Part shown: in pieces, positions 1-5,714 of the stretch | Numbering within the stretch: the stretch's first letter is position 1 | Layout: each line of letters begins with the position of its first letter | NCBI GenBank assembly: GCA_900538765.1 | Contig: UQAB01000046.1 | Location: 1-6,299 of the forward strand | Source of the DNA: an uncultured Azospirillum sp. | Lineage (GTDB): Bacteria > Pseudomonadota > Alphaproteobacteria > RF32 > CAG-239 | Direction of reading: 5' to 3' | DNA length: 6,299 nt | Position numbers and translations under genes: made by a program | The notes under the pieces: generated by a model | What the model was told of the DNA's origin: nothing | What the model saw: only the letters and a program-made list of their open reading frames with translations | Database searches by the model: none

Positions 1-546
1 AAATCCTGTGAATGCGGCGGCGCTGCCGGCGCTACATCTTGTACAGTCAACGGGCAGACGACTTATTCAAGCTGCAAGGAATGTTGTACGCCGTTAGCCA
101 GCGAAAGCGGCTGTAAATATGGTACGACAACCGCTCCTGACAACTGTGGCGGAACGAGAACTGTGTGCAAGGATTGTACGCCGACTTGTGCAAACGCCCC
201 AAGATGGTGTCAATCATCAACATATGAGCTTGTTGAAACGGGAAAAGATCAATGCGGTAATGTCTGTAGACAATGTTGCACTGAGTATACCGATGTCAGA
301 ACAGATGCCTTTTGCTTTTTAGCTGTAGATAATGATATTCAAATAAAACATTGCGGAGGGTATTCTGCGGTCAATAATGGTGGTTGGATGGCTGCCCTTC
401 CCACAAAGCGTACTTACAAAGATGGCACAGTTAAGGAGATTAAATCTTGCTTAGCAGGTAGCTATACAGAAGAAATGTGCAATTTTCATCTAAAAAAATA
501 TCCTATAGGAGAAACTAATTCAGAGAAAAATTGTCGGGGATATTAA
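1..546 (+). CDS. Cysteine-rich, probably secreted/surface protein, C-terminal 181 residues (5' end outside window)
   Basis: The frame is open from the first base to a TAA at 544-546, so the gene is cut by the left edge; internal ATG codons are not believable starts because the cysteine pattern begins before them. I count 21 cysteines in 181 residues, 17 of them in the first 105. The N-terminal part carries diverged repeats centred on CKECCTP (residues 25-31), CKDCTPTC (56-63) and CRQCCTE (89-95), with CGG or CGN shortly before the second and third. The last 75 residues have few cysteines, are richer in Lys, Asn and Tyr, and end in CRGY. Such density suggests a disulfide-rich protein exported to the periplasm or surface. 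The signal peptide would lie upstream and cannot be seen. I do not recognise a named family and assign no function. A strong terminator follows 33 bp downstream. G+C falls from about 60% in bases 1-60 to about 28% in bases 481-540 by hand count, an unusual internal gradient. Confidence 0.8.
   Translation, partial: KSCECGGAAGATSCTVNGQTTYSSCKECCTPLASESGCKYGTTTAPDNCGGTRTVCKDCTPTCANAPRWCQSSTYELVETGKDQCGNVCRQCCTEYTDVRTDAFCFLAVDNDIQIKHCGGYSAVNNGGWMAALPTKRTYKDGTVKEIKSCLAGSYTEEMCNFHLKKYPIGETNSEKNCRGY
73..285 (+). repeat. Diverged cysteine-motif tandem repeat inside the partial gene
   Basis: Three copies of a Cys-x-x-Cys(-Cys)-Thr motif begin at bases 73, 166 and 265, a spacing of 31 and then 33 codons. 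The first two copies still match at the DNA level (tgcaaggaatgttgtacgcc against tgcaaggattgtacgcc, differing by one codon). The third is conserved mainly in protein (CRQCCTE). This indicates internal duplication of a disulfide-rich module, and more copies may exist upstream of the window. Confidence 0.55.
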
Positions 547-579
547 CACAAGTAAAACAAAAGCGGACTGAAGCAAAAC

Positions 580-619
580 AATAAAATAAAAGGAGGTTTT
601 ATCCTCCTTTTATTTTATT
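580..619. terminator. Bidirectional intrinsic terminator between the Cys-rich gene and pyrG
   Basis: A perfect 17-bp inverted repeat (arms 580-596 and 603-619) encloses a 6-nt loop. The loop-proximal part is AAGGAGG/CCTCCTT and the outer part is A/T-only, so each strand reads as a G+C-containing stem running into a U-rich tract. It lies 33 bp after the stop of the plus-strand gene and 34 bp after the stop of minus-strand pyrG, so it can end both convergent transcripts. Confidence 0.92.
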
Positions 620-653
620 ATTGAAAACGCATACCTACAAAAATCTTGTTGAA

Positions 654-2321
654 TTATATCAAGCGGCTGTTTTCAATGGCTGCTCTGACAAAGGATACAA
701 AAAGCGGGTGCGGCGCAAAAGGTTTGGATTTTAATTCCGGGTGGAACTGAACGCCGATAAACCACGGGTGGTCAGGAATTTCCACAATTTCCGGCAGATT
801 GCCAACCGGAGAACGTCCGGAAATCATCATACCGCTTTTGTTCAGGACCGGTTCATATTTGCAGTTAACCTCATAACGGTGACGGTGGCGTTCGGATATC
901 TTATCACTGCCATAAACCGCTGCAACTTTTGAGCCGGACGCCAGACAACATTCATAAGCACCCAAGCGCATGGTTCCACCCAAATCGCCGTTTTTGTGGC
1001 GGATTTGCTTGGCACCGTCTTTATCCCATTCGGTCATCAGGCCGACTACAGGTTCACAATCCGTCATAAATTCGGTCGTTCCGGCATTTTTGATACCGGC
1101 AATATCGCGCAACGTTTCGATAACGGCCATTTGCATACCGAAACAAATGCCCAAAAACGGTACTTTATGCTCGCGCGCATATTTAATTGCTTTGATTTTT
1201 CCTTCCGTTCCGCGCTGTCCAAAACCGCCCGGCACCAAAATCGCGCTGATATCCGCCAGTTCGGCTTCTGCTTCTTCGCTTTCAAGTTTTTCTGAATCAA
1301 TCCATTTGATTTTTACTTTGTATTTATTGGCAATTCCTCCATGGACAAGGGCTTCATTTAAAGATTTATAAGCTTCCAGAAGCTGGGTATATTTGCCGAC
1401 AACGCCGATTGTCACCGTTCCTTCAGGATTTTTCAAGACATCGACAATATGCTCCCACTTGCTTAAATCCGCAGGTTTTGCATCCGTCAGGCCAAAATAT
1501 TTGCAGACAGCGGCGTCCATGCCTTCATGAGAATAGGAAATAGGCACCTGATAGATGCTGTTGACATCAAGCGCGGCAATAACGTTTTCCTCGCGAACGT
1601 TACAAAACTGGGCAATTTTGCGCTTTTCATTTTCAGGTATGGGCATTTGCGAACGGCAAAGGAGCATATCAGGCTGAATACCATATTCCTGAAGCTGTTT
1701 GACAGAGTGCTGCGTCGGCTTGGTTTTGAGCTCTCCTGCCGCCGGAATGTAGGGCAGCAGCGTTACATGCAGAAACATAATCCGGTCACGGCCAAGTTCA
1801 TAAGCCAGTTGGCGAATGGCTTCAAGATAAGGCTGCCCCTCAATGTCGCCGACAGTGCCGCCGATTTCGCACAGCACAAAATCCTCGTCACTGATATCTG
1901 ACAGGATAAAGTCCTTAATTTCATTGGTAACGTGCGGCACAACCTGAATTGTCGCGCCCAGATAATCGCCGCGGCGCTCTTTGTCGATAACCCGCTGATA
2001 AATAATACCGGTGGTGATGCTGTCCGCCCTTTTGGCCGGAACGCCGGAGAAACGTTCATAATGCCCAAGGTCAAGGTCGGCTTCGGTTCCGTCGTCTGTT
2101 ACAAATACTTCACCATGCTGATACGGGCTCATGGTGCCGGGATCAACATTCAAATAAGGGTCGAGCTTGCGCAGGCGGACTTTGAAGCCGCGGGACTGCA
2201 ATATGGAAGCCAGAGATGCCGAAGCCAGCCCTTTCCCCAGAGAAGAAACCACCCCGCCGGTGATAAAAATAAATTTGGCTTTGGTTTTCAAAACATCTTC
2301 AATTTTTTTAGCAATAGTCAT
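654..2321 (-). CDS. pyrG: CTP synthase (glutamine-hydrolysing)
   Basis: This cytosolic enzyme makes CTP from UTP, ATP and glutamine, the last step of de novo pyrimidine nucleotide synthesis. The 555-residue product has both expected domains. The N-terminal amidoligase/synthetase domain (about 15-285) carries the nucleotide-binding loop GGVVSSLGKG (22-31), the DPYLNVDPGTMSP segment (54-66) and CEIGGTVGDIE (151-161). The C-terminal class I glutamine amidotransferase domain (about 303-550) carries PGGFGQRG (364-371), the nucleophile in GICFGMQ (Cys393) and the catalytic His527/Glu529 pair in QFHPE. All key residues are present. The ATG at 2319-2321 is chosen because AAGGG lies 8 bases upstream (2330-2334) and no other ATG precedes the nucleotide-binding loop. 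This start gives an N-terminus about 13 residues longer than the E. coli enzyme. The gene follows secG by 90 bp holding a hairpin, so it may be read through from tpiA-secG, transcribed separately, or attenuated. The identification is essentially certain. Confidence 0.98.
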   Translation of the reverse strand: MTIAKKIEDVLKTKAKFIFITGGVVSSLGKGLASASLASILQSRGFKVRLRKLDPYLNVDPGTMSPYQHGEVFVTDDGTEADLDLGHYERFSGVPAKRADSITTGIIYQRVIDKERRGDYLGATIQVVPHVTNEIKDFILSDISDEDFVLCEIGGTVGDIEGQPYLEAIRQLAYELGRDRIMFLHVTLLPYIPAAGELKTKPTQHSVKQLQEYGIQPDMLLCRSQMPIPENEKRKIAQFCNVREENVIAALDVNSIYQVPISYSHEGMDAAVCKYFGLTDAKPADLSKWEHIVDVLKNPEGTVTIGVVGKYTQLLEAYKSLNEALVHGGIANKYKVKIKWIDSEKLESEEAEAELADISAILVPGGFGQRGTEGKIKAIKYAREHKVPFLGICFGMQMAVIETLRDIAGIKNAGTTEFMTDCEPVVGLMTEWDKDGAKQIRHKNGDLGGTMRLGAYECCLASGSKVAAVYGSDKISERHRHRYEVNCKYEPVLNKSGMMISGRSPVGNLPEIVEIPDHPWFIGVQFHPELKSKPFAPHPLFVSFVRAAIENSRLI

Positions 2322-2357
2322 CAGATTTTCCCTTATTTTTTTACCTTGTTTTAAAGT

Positions 2358-2390
2358 GACAAAGGCTCCTTAATTTGAGGAGCCTTTGTT
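2358..2390 (-). terminator. Hairpin in the secG-pyrG gap (weak terminator or attenuator)
   Basis: A perfect 11-bp stem (arms 2360-2370 and 2378-2388, 7-nt loop), extendable by an A-U and a G-U pair, lies between the secG stop and the pyrG start. In the direction of the genes (minus) the stem ends in CCUUUG and is followed by UCACUUUAA, a poor U-tract, so termination would be partial at best. The U-rich tail is better on the plus strand (TTATTTTGATTATTTT), where no gene needs it. It could reduce read-through into pyrG, protect the secG mRNA 3' end, or act as an attenuator. The structure is plain; its role is inference. Confidence 0.55.
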
Positions 2391-2411
2391 ATTTTGATTA
2401 TTTTCAGTCAT
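2370..2411 (-). other. Possible 13-codon leader mini-ORF between secG and pyrG
   Basis: An ATG directly abuts the secG TAA (TAAATG, same frame) and starts a 13-residue ORF, MTENNQNNKGSSN, whose TAA sits at 2370-2372 in the loop and arm edge of the hairpin. It could be translated by re-initiation after secG. Ribosomes on it would then cover the first arm of the hairpin, as in leader-peptide attenuators. It could equally be a relic of a longer SecG tail or chance, since an ORF this short carries no statistical weight. Five of its 13 residues are Asn. No dedicated Shine-Dalgarno is obvious beyond GGA within the last secG codons. Confidence 0.2.
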
Positions 2412-2747
2412 TTATTTTCCGGCGGCCGGTACAGTCGGAACATCAGGAACTGCGGGTGCAGCAGGTACTGACTGTTCTGCCGGGGCAACGTCTAAAATAG
2501 AGTTTGATTTTCTTTCCACATTTTTGTAGTAGAGGGAAAGAGAAATACTCGTAATGAAGAAAAGTGTCGCCAAAACAGCCGTTGTCTTGGTTAAAAAGTT
2601 GCCGGTGCCGCGCGCACTCAAAAAGCTGGAGGCACCGCTGCCGCCGCCAAGACCGTCCAAGGCACCGCCCTCGGAACGCTGCATTAAAATGAAGCAGACC
2701 AAGAAAATGGCGATAAGCAAATGTACAACAAGCAATACTGTTTCCAT
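2412..2747 (-). CDS. secG: Sec translocon auxiliary subunit SecG
   Basis: SecG is a small inner-membrane protein that joins SecYE and helps the SecA-driven export of unfolded proteins. The 111-residue product has the family layout: a first membrane helix (about 3-22), the conserved cytoplasmic loop starting LMQRSEGGALDGLGGG (21-36) and running through SSFLSARGTGNFLTKTT (40-56), and a second helix (about 56-73). A polar, low-complexity tail rich in Ala, Pro and Val follows (about 86-109, with VPAAP and VPTVP), which makes it longer than the minimal two-helix core. The ATG at 2745-2747 is supported by AAAGGA at 2755-2760, 7 bases upstream. That site lies in the 18-bp gap after the tpiA stop, so the two genes are very probably one transcript. 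secG next to tpiA is an arrangement found in many bacteria. The identification is firm. Confidence 0.96.
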   Translation of the reverse strand: METVLLVVHLLIAIFLVCFILMQRSEGGALDGLGGGSGASSFLSARGTGNFLTKTTAVLATLFFITSISLSLYYKNVERKSNSILDVAPAEQSVPAAPAVPDVPTVPAAGK

Positions 2748-2765
2748 ATTTTTTTCCTTTACAAC

Positions 2766-3530
2766 TTAGCAGGCGCCTGAGTTTTTGGCAATGGCAATAA
2801 AGTCGTCAACCTTGAGGCTGGCGCCGCCGATTAAAGCGCCGTCAACGTCTTCAAGCGACAAAAGTTCTTTGGCATTGTTCGGTTTTACGGAACCGCCGTA
2901 CAAAATGCGCATTTTGTTGGCGTTGCCTTTGCCGAGTTTTTTAGCCAGTGTCTTACGAATGGCAGCATGAACTTCGGCAACATCCGCGGTTGTCGGGATT
3001 TTTCCGGTACCGATAGCCCAGACCGGTTCATAAGCGATAACGGTATTGGCTGAAGTTGCATTTTCGGGAACAGACTCGAGAATCTGCTTGGTGCAGACGT
3101 CTAATGCCTTGCCTGCTTCGCGTTCGCTCAGGGTTTCACCAACGCAGATAACAGCCTTCAGACCGGCGGCATAAGCAGCTTCGGCCTTTTTGGCAACAAG
3201 TTCGCTCGACTCATAATGGTCGGCACGGCGTTCGGAGTGTCCGAGAATAACATACTGGCAGCCGGCATCTTTCAGCATAACCGGACTGATATCGCCGGTA
3301 TGCGCGCCTTTTTCGGCAAAGTGGCAATCCTGTCCGCCCATAGCGACTTTTGCGCCGCGCAGAGCCTTTTTGACGGTTGTCAGCAGCGTAAACGGCGGGC
3401 AGACCAAAAATTCACAATCGACTTTGCCCATTTTTTTGACTTCTTCGGCAACGCCTTTGGCCAAAGCGGCGCCGTCAGCCAGCAGGCCGTTCATTTTCCA
3501 GTTTCCGGCAATCAGTAACTTTCTTGACAT
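2766..3530 (-). CDS. tpiA: Triosephosphate isomerase
   Basis: This cytosolic glycolytic/gluconeogenic enzyme interconverts dihydroxyacetone phosphate and glyceraldehyde 3-phosphate. From the ATG at 3528-3530 the protein has 254 residues, normal for this single-domain (beta/alpha)8 barrel. The active site is complete: Asn10 and Lys12 in GNWKMN, the electrophilic His98 in GHSERR, and the catalytic base Glu168 in AYEPVWAIGTG, which also starts the phosphate-gripping loop. The phosphate-binding segments LYGGSVKP and GALIGGASL are also present. A TTG two codons upstream (3534-3536) keeps the frame open but abuts the Shine-Dalgarno with no spacing, so ATG is the better start. It is the first gene of the tpiA-secG(-pyrG) group and diverges from ppiD across an A+T-rich intergenic region. 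Confidence 0.98.
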   Translation of the reverse strand: MSRKLLIAGNWKMNGLLADGAALAKGVAEEVKKMGKVDCEFLVCPPFTLLTTVKKALRGAKVAMGGQDCHFAEKGAHTGDISPVMLKDAGCQYVILGHSERRADHYESSELVAKKAEAAYAAGLKAVICVGETLSEREAGKALDVCTKQILESVPENATSANTVIAYEPVWAIGTGKIPTTADVAEVHAAIRKTLAKKLGKGNANKMRILYGGSVKPNNAKELLSLEDVDGALIGGASLKVDDFIAIAKNSGAC

Positions 3531-3536
3531 GCTCAA

Positions 3537-3542
3537 TTCCTT
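3537..3542 (-). promoter_or_regulatory. Shine-Dalgarno of tpiA (decides the start)
   Basis: On the minus strand the sequence reads AAGGAATTGAGCATG. AAGGAA is 6 bases from the ATG at 3530 and 0 bases from the in-frame TTG at 3536. Only the ATG has workable spacing. Confidence 0.8.
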
Positions 3543-3570
3543 AATTTATTAAAAAAACATATTTGTCATG

Positions 3571-3585
3571 ACTTGTAACACAAGT
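3571..3585. promoter_or_regulatory. Palindrome in the tpiA-ppiD divergent region, candidate operator
   Basis: ACTTGT-AAC-ACAAGT is a perfect 6-bp inverted repeat with a 3-bp spacer, lying near the predicted tpiA transcription start. On the plus strand it is followed by eight T residues, so it also resembles a minimal terminator, but the stem is short and A/T-rich. A dimeric regulator site is a possible reading; no regulator can be named from the sequence. Confidence 0.3.
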
Positions 3586-3589
3586 TTTT

Positions 3590-3618
3590 TTTATTTTCCA
3601 GTTAAAAATAGTTTTCAA
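3590..3618 (-). promoter_or_regulatory. Candidate sigma-70-type promoter for tpiA-secG
   Basis: The minus strand has TTGAAA (3613-3618, five of six matches to the -35 consensus), a 17-bp spacer, and AATAAA (3590-3595, four of six matches to -10). The predicted start near 3583 gives a leader of roughly 50 nt before the ATG. The surrounding DNA is very A+T-rich, so chance matches are easy and this is tentative. I could not find an equally good promoter for the plus-strand gene in the same region. Confidence 0.35.
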
Positions 3619-3723
3619 CATCAATATTTGTTGTTAACGCTTTATAAATAATGTTGAAGAGGGATTTTTTTTATATTACATTTCCTTAACAGATGAATTT
3701 GGTTTGAATAGGATTTTACGACC

Positions 3724-5589
3724 ATGATGAGCAAAATTAGAAAAATGCAGGATACCTGGCTGGCCAAGAGTATCTTTATCCTTACTGCACTGAGCTTTAT
3801 GTCTTTGTTCGGAATTTCGGGATATATCAACAGCGCCGGGCAGAATCGCACGGTTATCAAAGTTGACGACATTGAAATTTCACAAAGCGAAATTTCCTAT
3901 AAGTATGACAAGCAGCTGCAGATGGCGCGCGACATCTTCGGCAACCAGTTGGAACTTACCGATGAAATGCGCAACCAAATCCTGCTCGGCATTGTCCGCG
4001 CCGAACTGGTTGACGCCATTATCAAGACGACGGCGGAAAACAACAATGTTGTCATCGGCGATGATTTGGTCAGAAAAATCATTTATTCGCAGGCGGCCTT
4101 TATGAACGGCCAGGGAAAATTCGACATCAACCGTTTCCGTCTGGCGCTCAGCCAATACGGCCTGACGGAGCAGGAATATATTTCCAGCCTGCGCCTTGAC
4201 CTGCAGAAGCGCATTCTGGCCTATGATCCGGCACAGAATGTCAATGTTCCCGCTTTTCTGACTGATTTTCTCGGCAAAATCGAAAACCAGAAACGCGTTT
4301 TTAAATATGTTAAAATCGATCCGGAAAAGCTCAAAATCGACCGTGCTATCAGCGAAGACGAGCTGCAGCAGTACTATCATGATTTTTCCGACAATTTCAT
4401 GGCACCGGAAAAGCGTGACATTTCCTATGTTATGATTTCGGCTGACGAAATTGCCGGACAATACCAGCCTTCTCAGGACGAAATCAACGAATACTACAAT
4501 GCCAACATCACTCTGTTTGAAACACCGGAAAAACGCAGCGTTCTGCAAATGGTCTTTCAGGATGAAGACGCGGCCCTCAAAGCCCGCGCCGATCTTGACG
4601 CCGGAAAAGACTTCAATGCAGTTGCCCGTACTGCGGCCAACCAGACGGACGAAGACACCAATCTCGGCGACGTTGACAAAGATGCGCTTATCGAAGGTAT
4701 CGGCGATGATGTTTTTGCCTTGCCCAAAGGCGGTATTGCCGGTCCGCTTAAATCGGAATTCGGCTGGCATATCATGAAAGTTACCGCCATCACTCCGGCT
4801 AAAAAGATGAATCGTAAAGAAGCCGAAAAAATTGCCGCAGAAGCTGTGCGTAAAGAAAAAGCCTATGATGTCGTTTATAATTTCACACAGGAGATTGAGG
4901 ACAAAATCGGCGGCGGCGAAACGCTTGAAAATCTGGCAAAAGATTTAAAAGCCAGTGTTAAACATATCAAGAATCTGAGCGAGGACGGCATGGCGGACGG
5001 AGCAAAATCCCCCTACTCCATTGAGCTTGTCGATCAGGCCTTTTCTTATAATGTCGGCGAAGTGAGCCAGGTTGTCGAAACTGATACCGGGCTGGCCGTT
5101 GTCCGGGTTGACAATGTTGTTGACGCGCATTTGCTTGACCTTGACGAGGTTAAGCCGATGATTGAAAAGATGTGGGCAGACAACGAACGCGATATTATCG
5201 CGCAGGAACTCAGCAACGATATGATGAATGATTTGGAAGAAGGCGGTACCATTGATGACGCAGCCAAGCGCTTTGGCCTCAAAGTCATGACTTCCGCACC
5301 AATCAAACGCAGCGAAAGTTTTGACGAGTTGTCCAGTTCGGCCATAAACAGCCTGTTCCAGCTTGGCGAAGGCGCGCCGAAGATGATTGAAATCGGCAGC
5401 AGCAAGATTATTGCCGTTACCGCAAAAATTATCAAGGATAACCATAAGCTGACGGCGGCCGAAGCTGACGAACTCAAAGCCCGCACACAGCAGGCCCTGT
5501 CCGCCGAAGCGGCAAACGCCCTGATTGACAACTATGCCAAAGGGTATGACGTTCGCGTCAAATATAAGCTTCTCGGTCTGGCCGACTAA
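3724..5589 (+). CDS. ppiD: PpiD/SurA-type periplasmic folding factor (SurA_N plus parvulin-like domain)
   Basis: PpiD proteins are anchored in the inner membrane at the SecYEG exit and act as chaperones for newly exported proteins. The 621-residue product (E. coli PpiD has 623) starts with a short basic cytoplasmic stretch, then one membrane helix (about 15-35, including SIFILTALSFMSLFGISGYI). A SurA_N-like helical chaperone region follows (about 43-170), with the typical segment GKFDINRFRLALSQYGLTEQE (131-151). A parvulin-like domain spans about 266-356, with the family signature VFALPKGGIAGP (330-341) and FGWHIMKV (346-353). A long helical C-terminal region resembles the chaperone part of PpiD. 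The first parvulin strand reads RSVLQMVF where active enzymes usually have a conserved His (HIL), so prolyl-isomerase activity is doubtful, as reported for E. coli PpiD. Two adjacent ATGs exist; AGGA at 3710-3713 lies 10 bases from the first, so 3724 is chosen. It diverges from tpiA and ends at the terminator at 5675-5708. Confidence 0.93.
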   Translation: MMSKIRKMQDTWLAKSIFILTALSFMSLFGISGYINSAGQNRTVIKVDDIEISQSEISYKYDKQLQMARDIFGNQLELTDEMRNQILLGIVRAELVDAIIKTTAENNNVVIGDDLVRKIIYSQAAFMNGQGKFDINRFRLALSQYGLTEQEYISSLRLDLQKRILAYDPAQNVNVPAFLTDFLGKIENQKRVFKYVKIDPEKLKIDRAISEDELQQYYHDFSDNFMAPEKRDISYVMISADEIAGQYQPSQDEINEYYNANITLFETPEKRSVLQMVFQDEDAALKARADLDAGKDFNAVARTAANQTDEDTNLGDVDKDALIEGIGDDVFALPKGGIAGPLKSEFGWHIMKVTAITPAKKMNRKEAEKIAAEAVRKEKAYDVVYNFTQEIEDKIGGGETLENLAKDLKASVKHIKNLSEDGMADGAKSPYSIELVDQAFSYNVGEVSQVVETDTGLAVVRVDNVVDAHLLDLDEVKPMIEKMWADNERDIIAQELSNDMMNDLEEGGTIDDAAKRFGLKVMTSAPIKRSESFDELSSSAINSLFQLGEGAPKMIEIGSSKIIAVTAKIIKDNHKLTAAEADELKARTQQALSAEAANALIDNYAKGYDVRVKYKLLGLAD

Positions 5590-5605
5590 CACCCGCGGGG
5601 TGTTA
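5587..5605 (+). other. Hairpin overlapping the ppiD stop codon
   Basis: TAACACCC-GCG-GGGTGTTA is a perfect 8-bp stem with a 3-nt loop, and its first three bases are the ppiD TAA. No T-run follows, so it is not a standard terminator. It may protect the mRNA 3' end or act as a pausing element. Between it and the real terminator lie about 69 bp with two weaker inverted repeats (agtgc/gcact at 5629-5646; gcac/gtgc at 5651-5661). I see no gene there. Confidence 0.5.
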
Positions 5606-5674
5606 CGGAAAACTGGCCGCTGGCTGATAGTGCAACAAGAAGCACTACGTGCACATTGTGCCTGCCGGAAAATA

Positions 5675-5708
5675 AAAAAAAGGAACTGATTTTTCAGTTC
5701 CTTTTTTT
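5675..5708. terminator. Bidirectional intrinsic terminator between ppiD and the lectin-like gene
   Basis: A perfect 15-bp inverted repeat (arms 5675-5689 and 5694-5708) with a TTTT loop has the core GGAACTGA/TCAGTTCC flanked by seven A and seven T. Each strand therefore shows a stem followed by a T-run. It lies 85 bp after the ppiD stop and 6 bp after the stop of the minus-strand gene, serving both convergent transcripts. Confidence 0.93.
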
Positions 5709-5714
5709 GTGGAG

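Noticed and set aside
119..322. 67-codon plus-strand frame overlapping the cysteine-rich gene
   Set aside because: The alternative frame with the regular cysteine motifs runs the full length from base 1 to 546, while this one has no motif and no ribosome site.
3534..3536. TTG as the tpiA start, giving 256 residues
   Set aside because: The Shine-Dalgarno AAGGAA directly touches this codon, leaving no spacing; the ATG at 3530 has 6-base spacing.
3561..3593. Palindrome followed by a T-run as an intrinsic terminator on the plus strand
   Set aside because: The stem is only 6 bp, mostly A-T, and no gene reads into it from the left, since tpiA runs the other way. A regulatory site is more plausible.
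3880..4770. 296-codon open frame on the minus strand, antisense to ppiD
   Set aside because: It lies wholly inside the well-supported ppiD gene, encodes no recognisable motif, and is explained by the codon bias of ppiD leaving few stops in that antisense frame.
4945..5592. 215-codon minus-strand open frame over the 3' part of ppiD
   Set aside because: It is a shadow of ppiD with no family features and starts beyond the ppiD stop with no supporting ribosome site seen.
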